This document shows, in pieces, positions 7,468 to 13,927 of a stretch of DNA of 18,700 bases. The translations under genes and the position numbers were made by a program. Below the pieces are notes generated by a model, which saw only the letters and a list, made by a program, of their open reading frames with translations, was not told where the DNA came from and searched no databases. The DNA is from CAZYXZ01 sp964651395 (GTDB taxonomy: Bacteria; Actinomycetota; Actinomycetes; BP-191), in the NCBI GenBank assembly GCA_964651395.1, contig CAZYXZ010000067.1, positions 1 to 18,700 of the forward strand, in the 5' to 3' direction. Positions within the stretch are counted from its first letter, which is position 1; each line of letters starts with the position of its first letter.

Positions 7468-8372
7468 GCGGCTTGCGGCTTGCCCGTCACGGTGAGGCAG
7501 GCGTCGAGCAGGACGGGGACGAAGCCACCGGCGCCGAGGACCAGCGCCGCGTGGGAGCCGGCCACCTCGTACGCCGTCGCGCCGGGGATGCACTCCGCCA
7601 GCCGCCGCTGCCGGCGAGTCGGGATCAAGTGGTCGTTGGCCACGACGACGACGCTGGTCGGCACGTTCACCTGTGCGATCCACGGCGCGGAGTCGAACGC
7701 CGTGATCTCCGCGACCGCCGCGAACATCGCCCAGTAGCTGGTGCTGCGGAACTCCCGCATCGCCCAGGTCGACACATCCATCTCCGCGGCCGTGAGTGGC
7801 GCCGGGCACTGGTCGAGCGTGGCGGCGAGCCGCGACGAGCGCGTCCGGGCATAGCGGCCGAGCGGCGTCATCGCGGCGTGCAGCCCCTTGAGTGCGACCC
7901 GCTCCCGGCGGGTGCCCTGGAAGTTGCGGGTGGCCGCGCAGAGCACCAGCCCGTCGAGCCGGTCGCCGTGCCGGCGCCAGACCAGCTGCGCCACGATGCC
8001 GCCCATCGAGTAGCCGACGGTGACAAACCGCTCGATGCCGAGCGCGTCCGCGACGGCGGCGGTGTCGTCGGCCAGGTCCTCGAGGCGGAACCGTGGCGAC
8101 TGGATCCCGTGCCCGTGCCAGCGCTGGTCGAACGTGACGACGCGGAAGTGCTTCGACAGCTCGCCCAGCGACGGGAACCACGAGAGGTAGGCCGTGGTGG
8201 CCAGCGCGTGCAACAGGATGAGCGTGGGCGCGCCCTCGGGCCCCGGGACGTCCACGACGAACGTCGTGCCGCGGCCGGGCAGCTCCATCATCCGGCCGGG
8301 GAACAGGTCAGCCGGCGGGGGCGACGCGACGACGCGGCGCAGTGTCCTGCCGGCGAGACCTGGAAGGTCCAT
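7464..8372 (-). CDS. Alpha/beta-fold hydrolase
   Basis: A 302-residue protein starting MDLPGLAGRTLRRV. The catalytic triad is readable: nucleophile Ser122 in GYSMGG (120-125), Asp246 in VANDHLIP, and His273 in AGSHAAL. An oxyanion segment LILLHALATTA follows the first core strand, and TFDQRWHGHG matches the DxRGHG strand-loop of this family. The substrate is unknown; esterase, lactonase or meta-cleavage hydrolase are all possible. The organisation differs from HsaD, and neighbouring meta-cleavage genes are absent, so I do not call it HsaD. ATG 8372 is preceded by TATGTT (8384-8379) at six bases, supporting a leaderless start. The end overlaps the WS/DGAT stop. Confidence 0.82.
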   Translation of the reverse strand: MDLPGLAGRTLRRVVASPPPADLFPGRMMELPGRGTTFVVDVPGPEGAPTLILLHALATTAYLSWFPSLGELSKHFRVVTFDQRWHGHGIQSPRFRLEDLADDTAAVADALGIERFVTVGYSMGGIVAQLVWRRHGDRLDGLVLCAATRNFQGTRRERVALKGLHAAMTPLGRYARTRSSRLAATLDQCPAPLTAAEMDVSTWAMREFRSTSYWAMFAAVAEITAFDSAPWIAQVNVPTSVVVVANDHLIPTRRQRRLAECIPGATAYEVAGSHAALVLGAGGFVPVLLDACLTVTGKPQAA

Positions 8373-8378
8373 GGGCCG

Positions 8379-8384
8379 AACATA
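8379..8384 (-). promoter_or_regulatory. -10 box (TATGTT) of the alpha/beta hydrolase gene
   Basis: TATGTT on the minus strand matches TATAAT at four of six positions. It is followed by CGGCCC and the ATG at 8372, so the transcript should be leaderless. The -35 region (about CGTGTT at 8407-8402) is weak. Confidence 0.45.
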
Positions 8385-8447
8385 GCCTCTCTACCTGCGG
8401 AAACACGCGAGAAGGATCAAGTGTCAGATGCCGTTTTCGCGGCTACT

Positions 8448-8461
8448 TGAAACCTGTTCTA
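8448..8461 (+). promoter_or_regulatory. KstR-type operator (TGAAACCTGTTCTA)
   Basis: This matches the published actinobacterial KstR consensus TNNAACNNGTTNNA at every fixed position. KstR is the TetR-family repressor of cholesterol side-chain and ring A/B catabolism, relieved by steroid acyl-CoA. The site overlaps a -10-like TAGCAT at 8460-8465 and lies 37 bases before the FadE34-like start, which suits repression by blocking polymerase. It could also affect the divergent hydrolase gene, whose promoter is about 70 bases away. No kstR gene is in the window. Confidence 0.72.
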
Positions 8462-8465
8462 GCAT
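8460..8465 (+). promoter_or_regulatory. Candidate -10 box (TAGCAT) of the fadE34 operon
   Basis: TAGCAT fits TANNNT and overlaps the last two bases of the KstR-type site. Transcription starting near 8472 would leave a leader of about 27 bases holding a G-rich ribosome binding site at 8486-8491. The -35 region is not convincing. Confidence 0.4.
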
Positions 8466-8498
8466 GCGAAGAACGCCGCAGTCGTGGGGGGTCGCAGC

Positions 8499-10601
8499 AT
8501 GTCGCTCGGAGTCAGCGAAGAGCACACCGCGCTCGCCGCGTCCGTGCGCGGCTGGGCCGAGCGGGCCGGCGTCACCAGGGCGGCGCGCGACGCCGCCGAC
8601 AGCGACGACGACCAGCTGCCCGGCTTCTGGTCCGCGCTGGCCGGCCAGGACCTCCTCGGCCTCGCCGTCGACGAGGAGTACGGCGGCAGCGGTGCCGGCG
8701 TCGAGACCCTCGCGGTCGTCCTTGACGAGCTCGGGCGCGCCCTCGCGCCGGGTCCGATCGTGCCGACCGTCCTCGCCGCCCGGCTGATCCAGCAGTACGC
8801 CGACCCGCAGGTCGCGAAGGACCTGCTGCCCGGCCTGCTCGACGGGTCGCGCACCGCCGGCGTCGCGCTGACCGGCGACCCGGCCGTCGTACTCGGCGGT
8901 GGGTCGGCCTCGCTCCTCCTCCTTCCGGTCGATGGCGTCTGGTACGCGGTCGACGCGGACTCGCAGACCCGCCGCTCGACGAAGGGCATCGACCCCTCGC
9001 GGCGCGTGGCCGCCGTCGAGTCGCCGCCGCACCCCCCCGCGGTTCGGCGGCTCGACGGCCTCACGACCGATGCAGTGACCCAGCTGGCCGCCGTGCTCCT
9101 CGCGGCCGAGGCGGCCGGGGTCGCCGGCTGGTGCCTCGACACCGCCGTTGCCTACGCGAAGGTGCGCGAGCAGTTCGGCCGGCCGATCGGCGGCTTCCAG
9201 TCCATCAAGCACCGGCTCGCCGACATGCTCTGCGACGTCGAGCTGGCCCGGGCCGCCGCCTGGGACGCCGCGCGCGCGGTCGACGACGGCCTCGCCCCCG
9301 ACCTGGCCGCGGCCATCGCGGCCAGCACCGCGCTCGACGCCGCGGTCGAGTCGGCGAAGTCGTGCATCCAGGTGCTCGGCGGCATCGGCTTCACGTGGGA
9401 GCACGACGCCCACCTCTACCTCAAGCGCGCGCGCGCGTCGCGCCAGCTGCTCGGCGGCTCGCAGCAGTGGCGGCACACCGCGGCGACGCTGGCGAAGTCC
9501 GGCGTACGGCGGCCCATCACCATGGAGCTCCCCGCGGAGGCCGAGCAGTACCGCGGCGACGTCCGCGATTTCCTCGCGTCGATCGCTGACCTGGATCGCG
9601 ATGCCAAGCGTCGCCGCATGGCCGACGAGGGCTACCTCGCCGCGCACTGGCCGAAGCCGTACGGGCGCGCGGCCGGCGCGCTCGAGCAGCTGGTCATCGA
9701 CGAGGAGTTCCGCAACGCCGGCGTACGCCGGCCGGAGCTGGTCATCGCCGCGTGGGCCTTGCCACCGGTCATCCAGTACGGCACCGAGGCGCAGCAGGAG
9801 CGCTTCGTCTGGCCGTCGCTCTACGGCGAGATCACCTGGTGCCAGATGTTCAGCGAGCCGGGCGCCGGCTCCGACCTGGCCAACCTGTCGACCGCAGCGA
9901 CGAGGGTCGAGGGCGGCTGGAACCTCAACGGCCAGAAGGTCTGGACATCGCTCGCGCGCGTGGCCGACTGGGCCATCTGCCTGGCCCGGACCAACCCGGA
10001 CGCGCCGAAGCACGAGGGCATCACGTACTTCCTCGTGGACATGAAGACTCCCGGCCTCGACGTGCGCCCGCTGCGCGAGCTGACCGGCGAGGCGATGTTC
10101 AACGAGGTCTTCCTGACCGACGTGTTCGTCCCCGACGACTGCGTTGTCGGCGAGGTGGACGGCGGCTGGCGTCTCGCCCGTACGACGCTGGCCAACGAGC
10201 GAGTCGCGATGAGCGGGGGAGCGGCCTTCGGCGCCGACTTCGACGCGTTGCTGGCCGCGGTCGACGAAGCCGACGGCGCAACGCTCGACCGGATCGGCGC
10301 CCTCCTCGCGCACGGCCGCGCGGAGGCGCTGCTCGGGCTCCGCCAGACGCTGCACGCCGTCAGCGGCACCGACCCGGGCTCGGCCAGCAGCGTGCGCAAG
10401 CTCGTGGGCATGCACCACCGCCAGGACGTCTCCGAGCTCGCGCTCGAGCTGCTCGGCCCGGCGGCGGTGTCCGCGGAGGGCGAGGCGGCGGGCGCGCTCG
10501 GCATCTTCCTGGCGACGCGCGCGCTGACCATCGCGGGCGGCACGAGCGAGGTCCTGCACAACGTCATCGGCGAGCGCATCCTCGGCCTGCCGCGCGACTG
10601 A
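8499..10601 (+). CDS. fadE34: Fused two-domain acyl-CoA dehydrogenase, FadE34 (ChsE3)-like
   Basis: A 700-residue protein, twice normal length, made of two acyl-CoA dehydrogenase halves. The N-terminal half (1 to about 335) is of small-subunit type, with EEYGGSGAG (59-67), REQFGRPIGGFQSIKH (223-238) and VLGGIGFTWEHDAHLYLKRA (292-311). The C-terminal half (about 342-700) has WPKPYGR, MFSEPGAGSDLANLSTAA, NGQKVWTS and, near the end, AGGTSEVLHNVIGERILGLPRD. Glu567 in LANERVAMSGG is a candidate catalytic base. Steroid-specific dehydrogenases are usually alpha2beta2, and FadE34 is the known fused form, acting on the five-carbon side chain as its CoA ester. ATG 8499 is chosen for the G-rich ribosome site 8486-8491; a GTG at 8484 lies within it. 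The KstR-type operator upstream supports the assignment. Fused FadE6/FadE22-type enzymes are the alternative. Confidence 0.8.
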   Translation: MSLGVSEEHTALAASVRGWAERAGVTRAARDAADSDDDQLPGFWSALAGQDLLGLAVDEEYGGSGAGVETLAVVLDELGRALAPGPIVPTVLAARLIQQYADPQVAKDLLPGLLDGSRTAGVALTGDPAVVLGGGSASLLLLPVDGVWYAVDADSQTRRSTKGIDPSRRVAAVESPPHPPAVRRLDGLTTDAVTQLAAVLLAAEAAGVAGWCLDTAVAYAKVREQFGRPIGGFQSIKHRLADMLCDVELARAAAWDAARAVDDGLAPDLAAAIAASTALDAAVESAKSCIQVLGGIGFTWEHDAHLYLKRARASRQLLGGSQQWRHTAATLAKSGVRRPITMELPAEAEQYRGDVRDFLASIADLDRDAKRRRMADEGYLAAHWPKPYGRAAGALEQLVIDEEFRNAGVRRPELVIAAWALPPVIQYGTEAQQERFVWPSLYGEITWCQMFSEPGAGSDLANLSTAATRVEGGWNLNGQKVWTSLARVADWAICLARTNPDAPKHEGITYFLVDMKTPGLDVRPLRELTGEAMFNEVFLTDVFVPDDCVVGEVDGGWRLARTTLANERVAMSGGAAFGADFDALLAAVDEADGATLDRIGALLAHGRAEALLGLRQTLHAVSGTDPGSASSVRKLVGMHHRQDVSELALELLGPAAVSAEGEAAGALGIFLATRALTIAGGTSEVLHNVIGERILGLPRD

Positions 10602-10614
10602 GAGGGGCCGTACC

Positions 10615-11628
10615 GTGGCCACGGATCTGAAGCTCGGCCTCATGCTCGGCTACTGGGGCGCCAAGCCCGACGACGCCACGGAGTCGGTGCTCGCCGCCGA
10701 GGACGCGGGCTGGGACTCGGTGTGGACCGCCGAGGCCTACGGCTCGGACGTCTTCACCCCCTTGGCGTGGTACGCCGCCCGCACGTCGCGCATCGGGCTC
10801 GGCACCGGACTCGTGCAGATCAGCGCGCGCACGCCGGTCGCGACGGCGATGGCCGCGGCGACGCTCGACTCGCTCAGCGGCGGGCGACTGCGGCTCGGCC
10901 TCGGGGTCAGCGGGCCGCAGGTGGTCGAGGGCTGGTACGGCGTGCCGTTCCCGAAGCCGCTGGCGCGCACCCGCGAGTACGTCGACATCGTCCGTCGCGC
11001 ATGGCGGCGCGAGGTGCTGGCCAACGACGGGCCGCACTACCCGCTGCCCTACCCGGGCGGCACCGGGCTCGGCAAGAGCATCAAGCTGACGTTGCACCCG
11101 TTGCGCGACGACATCCCGATCTACCTCGGCGCGGAGGGCCCGAAGAACGTCGCGCTGGCCACCGAGATCGCCGACGGCTGGCTGCCGATCTTCTTCCACG
11201 CCGAACGCGGCCACGAGGTCTACGCCGACGCGCTGGCCAAGGCGCCCGAGGACTTCGAGATCGCGTGCCCGGTCACGGTGGTGATGAAGGACACCACCGC
11301 GGAGGCGCTCGAGTTCGTGAAGTGGACGATGGCGTTCTACATCGGCGGGATGGGCGCGAAGGACGTCAACTTCCACCTCAACGTCGTCGGCACGATGGGC
11401 TACGCCGACGCGGCCGCGAAGGTGCAGGAGCTGTTCCTGGCCGGCGACCGCGAGGCCGCGATGCGCGCCGTACCCGACGACCTGGCCGACGGCATCGCCC
11501 TCTGCGGCCCGGTCGAGCGGATCAAGGAGCGCCTCGACCTCTGGCGGGCCAGCCCCGTCACGACGCTGCTCGTGGGCGGCGTACGCGACCCGGGCCAGAT
11601 CAAGCTCCTCGCCGACCTCGTCCACTAG
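10615..11628 (+). CDS. LLM-class F420-dependent oxidoreductase (Rv3520c-like)
   Basis: A 337-residue protein with a GTG start 13 bases after the FadE34-like stop and AGAGGGG at 10601-10607 as ribosome site. Bacterial luciferase-like TIM-barrel features are clear: LGLMLGYWGAKPDD at the first strand, AEDAGWDSVWTAEAYGSDVFTPLAW, TSRIGLGTGLVQISARTP, LDSLSGGRLRLGLGVSGPQVVEGWYG, and YLGAEGPKNVALATEIADGWLP. This strongly recalls M. tuberculosis Rv3520c, an F420-type oxidoreductase in the KstR-controlled cholesterol region. The substrate is not established. Co-transcription with the side-chain dehydrogenase suggests a redox step on a steroid intermediate. Confidence 0.88.
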   Translation: MATDLKLGLMLGYWGAKPDDATESVLAAEDAGWDSVWTAEAYGSDVFTPLAWYAARTSRIGLGTGLVQISARTPVATAMAAATLDSLSGGRLRLGLGVSGPQVVEGWYGVPFPKPLARTREYVDIVRRAWRREVLANDGPHYPLPYPGGTGLGKSIKLTLHPLRDDIPIYLGAEGPKNVALATEIADGWLPIFFHAERGHEVYADALAKAPEDFEIACPVTVVMKDTTAEALEFVKWTMAFYIGGMGAKDVNFHLNVVGTMGYADAAAKVQELFLAGDREAAMRAVPDDLADGIALCGPVERIKERLDLWRASPVTTLLVGGVRDPGQIKLLADLVH

Positions 11629-11644
11629 CCCCAACCCGCGCCGA

Positions 11645-11682
11645 GTGGAGATCTACCGCCAGAAATGGCGGTAGATCTCCAC
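11645..11682 (+). terminator. Perfect 17-bp hairpin with GAAA loop, candidate terminator
   Basis: The left arm GTGGAGATCTACCGCCA (11645-11661) pairs completely with 11666-11682 around a GAAA tetraloop. It begins 16 bases after the LLM stop, as expected for a terminator without a visible U-run. The bases after the right arm are Ns, so any T-tract cannot be assessed. Because it abuts an assembly gap, a contig-end foldback artefact is the alternative. Confidence 0.55.
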
Positions 11683-11692
11683 NNNNNNNNNN
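11683..11692. other. Assembly gap (10 N)
   Basis: Ten Ns join two contigs between the convergent LLM and FadD17-like genes. A run of exactly ten usually marks a gap of unknown size, so sequence, even a gene, may be missing here. Confidence 0.95.
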
Positions 11693-11704
11693 GTTTGTAT
11701 AACG

Positions 11705-11746
11705 CCCCACCGTGTGGGTTTTCCACCCCCCCCCGCCGCGGTGGGG
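11705..11746. repeat. Nested inverted repeats with C9 tract, downstream of the FadD17-like gene
   Basis: CCCCACCG (11705-11712) pairs with CGGTGGGG (11739-11746). Inside it, GTGG and CCAC can form a smaller stem around GTTTT, and a run of nine C lies at 11726-11734. It sits 22 bases past the stop of the minus-strand FadD17-like gene and may serve as its terminator, although no U-tract follows. The structure plausibly explains the adjacent assembly break. Confidence 0.45.
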
Positions 11747-11768
11747 GTGAGATCTGTCCACAGGCCGG

Positions 11769-13352
11769 CTACGCACCCAGCTGCTCGTAGCTGAGCTCTT
11801 CGCCCTTGCGGACCCAAACCGCGTCGGAGCAACTCCAGGCTTCGGTACGGAGCTGGCGTACCAAGACCTTGCTGGTCTCCGTCGTCGGGAGCTCCGGGGA
11901 GATGCGAACGTAGCGCGGCGCCCACTTGGTGCCGAGGTCGCTCTGCGCGCCGAGGAAGTCCGCGAAGCCCACCGGGTCGAACGACGCGCCCTCGCGCAGC
12001 TGCAGCGCGGCCATCACCTGGTCGCCGGTGACCTCGTCCGGTACGGCGTACACGACCGCGAAGAGGACGTCCGGGTGACGCTGCAGGATCCGGGCGTCCG
12101 GCGCGGCCGCGAAGTTCTCGCCGTCGACGCGCAGCCAGTCGTAGTCGCGGCCCGCGAAGTAGAGCCAGCCGTCGGCGTCCGCGTAGCCGAGGTCGCCGGT
12201 CCAGTAGATGCCGTCCCGCACCCGCTGCGCCTCGGCCTCGTCGTTGTTGTAGTAGCCCTCGAACGCCGCGGCGCCCGCGCGGTTCACGATCTCGCCGATC
12301 GCCTCCTCGGCGTTGAGCAGCTGGCCTCCCTCGTCGAAGACCGCGACCGGGCACTCCGCGCCGGTCTCGGGATCGAGCACCGCCACGCCGTCGCCCACCC
12401 GGCCGAGCGCCCCGCTCGGCAGGCCGGGAACGCGGGAGATGCTGGCGCCGCCCTCGCTCGAGCCGTAGCTGTCGACGACGACGCAGCCGAAGCGGTCCGC
12501 GAAGCGCGCGATGTCCGCCTCGGCCGCCTCATTGCCGAAGACGCGCCGCAGCGTGTTGTCCGCGTCGTCCGGCTGCACGGGCGTCGCGAGGATGTAGGAG
12601 AGCGGCTTGCCGACGTAGTTGAAGTACGTGACGCCGTAGCGACGCACGTCCTCGAGGAACCCCGACGCCGAGAAGCGTCGGCGTAGCGCGACCGTGGAGC
12701 CCGCGGCCAGCGCCGGAGCCCAGCCGGCCATGAGCGCGTTGGAGTGGAACATCGGCATGGCGGCATAGCAGACGTCGTCCGGAGTGAGCTGGAACATCTC
12801 GCCCACGCGCGTCGCGATGTGCCACAGGCGGGCCTGCGAGCACTTCACCGCCTTCGGGCGGCCGCTCACGCCCGACGTGAAGACGAGCAGGTAGAGCGCG
12901 GTGGGGTCGACGTCCTCCGCCGGCAGCGCGGCTCCGTCGTGGGCCGCCAATGCCTCGGCGTACGCCGGACCGTCGACGTCGAGCACCCGCTCCGCCGGTA
13001 CGCCGAGGTCGAGCTCGTCGAGCAGCGGCGCGTGCCGGGCTTCGGTGACGACCACCTGGCAGTCGGTGTGGCGTACGTCGCCGGCCAGCTCCTCGCCGCG
13101 GCGGGTGTGGTTCAGCCCGACCGCGACCGCGCCGCTGGCGGCGGCCGCGCCCAGCCAGAACGCGAAGTCCGGCACGTTGTCGAGCAGCAGCCCGACGTGG
13201 AACGGGCCGGGCTGCCGCAGCTCCGCCAGCAGCGCGGCCCGGCGGGCGCACTCGGCCACGTACTCGGCGTACGTCCACGCCTGGTCCTCGAACACCAGCG
13301 CGGTCGTGTCGTCACCGGCCCGGGCGCGGACCAGCGCCGCGACGCTGCTCAC
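11769..13352 (-). CDS. fadD17: Steroid-type acyl-CoA synthetase, FadD17-like
   Basis: A 527-residue AMP-forming ligase starting at GTG 13352, overlapping the upstream flavin reductase stop as GTGA. Motifs are the phosphate loop FTSGVSGRPKAVK (158-170), PMFHSNALMAGW (200-211), YGSSEGG (296-302), YWTGDLGY (383-390), GRDYDWLRVDGENF (401-414) and C-terminal catalytic Lys495 in TETSKVLVRQL. The stretch FSASGFLEDVRRYG... NYVGKPLSYILATP with DDADNTLRRVFGNEA is closely like mycobacterial FadD17. FadD17 activates cholesterol side-chain acids to CoA thioesters, reportedly the five-carbon side chain, which fits the FadE34-like gene across the gap. The phosphate loop has Val where the family normally has Thr (TSGT). 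Confidence 0.85.
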   Translation of the reverse strand: MSSVAALVRARAGDDTTALVFEDQAWTYAEYVAECARRAALLAELRQPGPFHVGLLLDNVPDFAFWLGAAAASGAVAVGLNHTRRGEELAGDVRHTDCQVVVTEARHAPLLDELDLGVPAERVLDVDGPAYAEALAAHDGAALPAEDVDPTALYLLVFTSGVSGRPKAVKCSQARLWHIATRVGEMFQLTPDDVCYAAMPMFHSNALMAGWAPALAAGSTVALRRRFSASGFLEDVRRYGVTYFNYVGKPLSYILATPVQPDDADNTLRRVFGNEAAEADIARFADRFGCVVVDSYGSSEGGASISRVPGLPSGALGRVGDGVAVLDPETGAECPVAVFDEGGQLLNAEEAIGEIVNRAGAAAFEGYYNNDEAEAQRVRDGIYWTGDLGYADADGWLYFAGRDYDWLRVDGENFAAAPDARILQRHPDVLFAVVYAVPDEVTGDQVMAALQLREGASFDPVGFADFLGAQSDLGTKWAPRYVRISPELPTTETSKVLVRQLRTEAWSCSDAVWVRKGEELSYEQLGA

Positions 13353-13849
13353 TCGTGGGGGGAGAAGAGGCCGTAGCCGCCGCGGTAGAACAGCAGTGGA
13401 TGCGTGTCCCGCTCGATCGCGAGGTCGACGACGCGGCCGACCACGATCACGTGGTCACCGGCCTCGGTCTCGCTCTCGATCTCGGCGTCCACCCAGGCGA
13501 GGACGTCGTCGAGGATCGGCGCCCCGGTCTTCGGCGAGGGCCGCCACCCGACCGAGGCGAACTTGTCGGCGCCCGACCTCGCGAAGGTCGCGCAGACGTC
13601 CTTCTGGTCCGCGGCCAGCACGTTCGCGCAGAAGTGGCCGGCCGCGCGGATCTTCGGCCAGCTGCTCGACGTACCGGCGGGGGAGAACATGACCAGCGGC
13701 GGGTCGAGCGACAGTGACGAGAACGACTGGCAGGTGAAACCCACCGGTGGGCCGTCGGGAGCGATCGCCGTGATGACCGTGATGCCGGTCGCGAAGTGAC
13801 CCAGCACGGAGCGGAAGTGGTCGCCGTCCCACGCCTGCTCCACGGACAT
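13349..13849 (-). CDS. hsaB: Flavin reductase, HsaB-like
   Basis: A 166-residue protein starting MSVEQAWDGDHFRSVLGHFATGI. ATG 13849 is chosen over an in-frame upstream start at 13888 because a promoter lies between them. Features of the flavin-reductase-like FMN-binding fold are VGFTCQSFSSLSLDPPLVMFSP, FCANVLAADQKDVCATFA, DKFASVGWRPSP and HPLLFYRGGYGLF. The protein closely recalls HsaB, the NADH:flavin reductase that supplies reduced flavin to the HsaA monooxygenase hydroxylating 3-HSA in steroid ring A degradation. No hsaA is in the window, so it must pair with a monooxygenase elsewhere or serve another flavin-dependent enzyme. It is translationally coupled to fadD17. Confidence 0.8.
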   Translation of the reverse strand: MSVEQAWDGDHFRSVLGHFATGITVITAIAPDGPPVGFTCQSFSSLSLDPPLVMFSPAGTSSSWPKIRAAGHFCANVLAADQKDVCATFARSGADKFASVGWRPSPKTGAPILDDVLAWVDAEIESETEAGDHVIVVGRVVDLAIERDTHPLLFYRGGYGLFSPHE

Positions 13850-13855
13850 CGGTGC

Positions 13856-13884
13856 AGCACACCGGATCCCTGACGGTGCGTCAA
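13856..13884 (-). promoter_or_regulatory. Leaderless promoter of hsaB-fadD17
   Basis: On the minus strand TTGACG (13884-13879), a 17-base spacer and TGTGCT (13861-13856) are followed by six bases and the ATG at 13849. The -35 box is strong and the -10 box is weak. The -35 lies within the left TGACG-N3-CGTCA palindrome. Confidence 0.55.
13871..13883. promoter_or_regulatory. Operator palindrome 1, TGACG-gtg-CGTCA
   Basis: A perfect five-plus-five palindrome of the kind bound by TetR-family dimers. It contains the -35 box of the minus-strand hsaB promoter, so a bound repressor would block that promoter. A second copy lies 23 bp away, about two helical turns. Confidence 0.7.
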
Positions 13885-13892
13885 GCACAGAC

Positions 13893-13921
13893 CTGACGCG
13901 GCGTCAGATCCGGTGTAGCCT
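13893..13921 (+). promoter_or_regulatory. Leaderless promoter of the amidohydrolase operon
   Basis: CTGACG (13893-13898), a 17-base spacer and TAGCCT (13916-13921) are followed by six bases and the GTG at 13928. The geometry mirrors the opposite-strand promoter, and the -35 box lies within operator palindrome 2. Confidence 0.6.
13894..13906. promoter_or_regulatory. Operator palindrome 2, TGACG-cgg-CGTCA
   Basis: This is the second perfect copy of the TGACG-N3-CGTCA palindrome; with flanks it extends to CTGACG-cgg-CGTCAG. It covers the -35 box of the plus-strand amidohydrolase promoter. The cognate regulator is unknown. The TetR gene at 16123-16785 is the nearest candidate. Confidence 0.7.
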
Positions 13922-13927
13922 GCCCCG

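Larger units (their letters stand above)
13859..13916. repeat. Outer 10-bp inverted repeat of the divergent promoter
   Basis: ACACCGGATC (13859-13868) is the exact reverse complement of GATCCGGTGT (13907-13916). The arms enclose the two operator palindromes, making the whole divergent region nearly dyad-symmetric. Confidence 0.75.

Noticed and set aside
7464..8372. HsaD (meta-cleavage hydrolase) for the alpha/beta hydrolase
   Set aside because: The catalytic triad is present, but no HsaD-specific segment was recognised and hsaA/hsaC are absent, so only the general family is called.
11754..11762. CTGTCCACA, close to the actinobacterial DnaA box
   Set aside because: It is a single isolated match, with only a poor TTTTCCACC nearby and no dnaA or dnaN gene, so it is not evidence for an origin.
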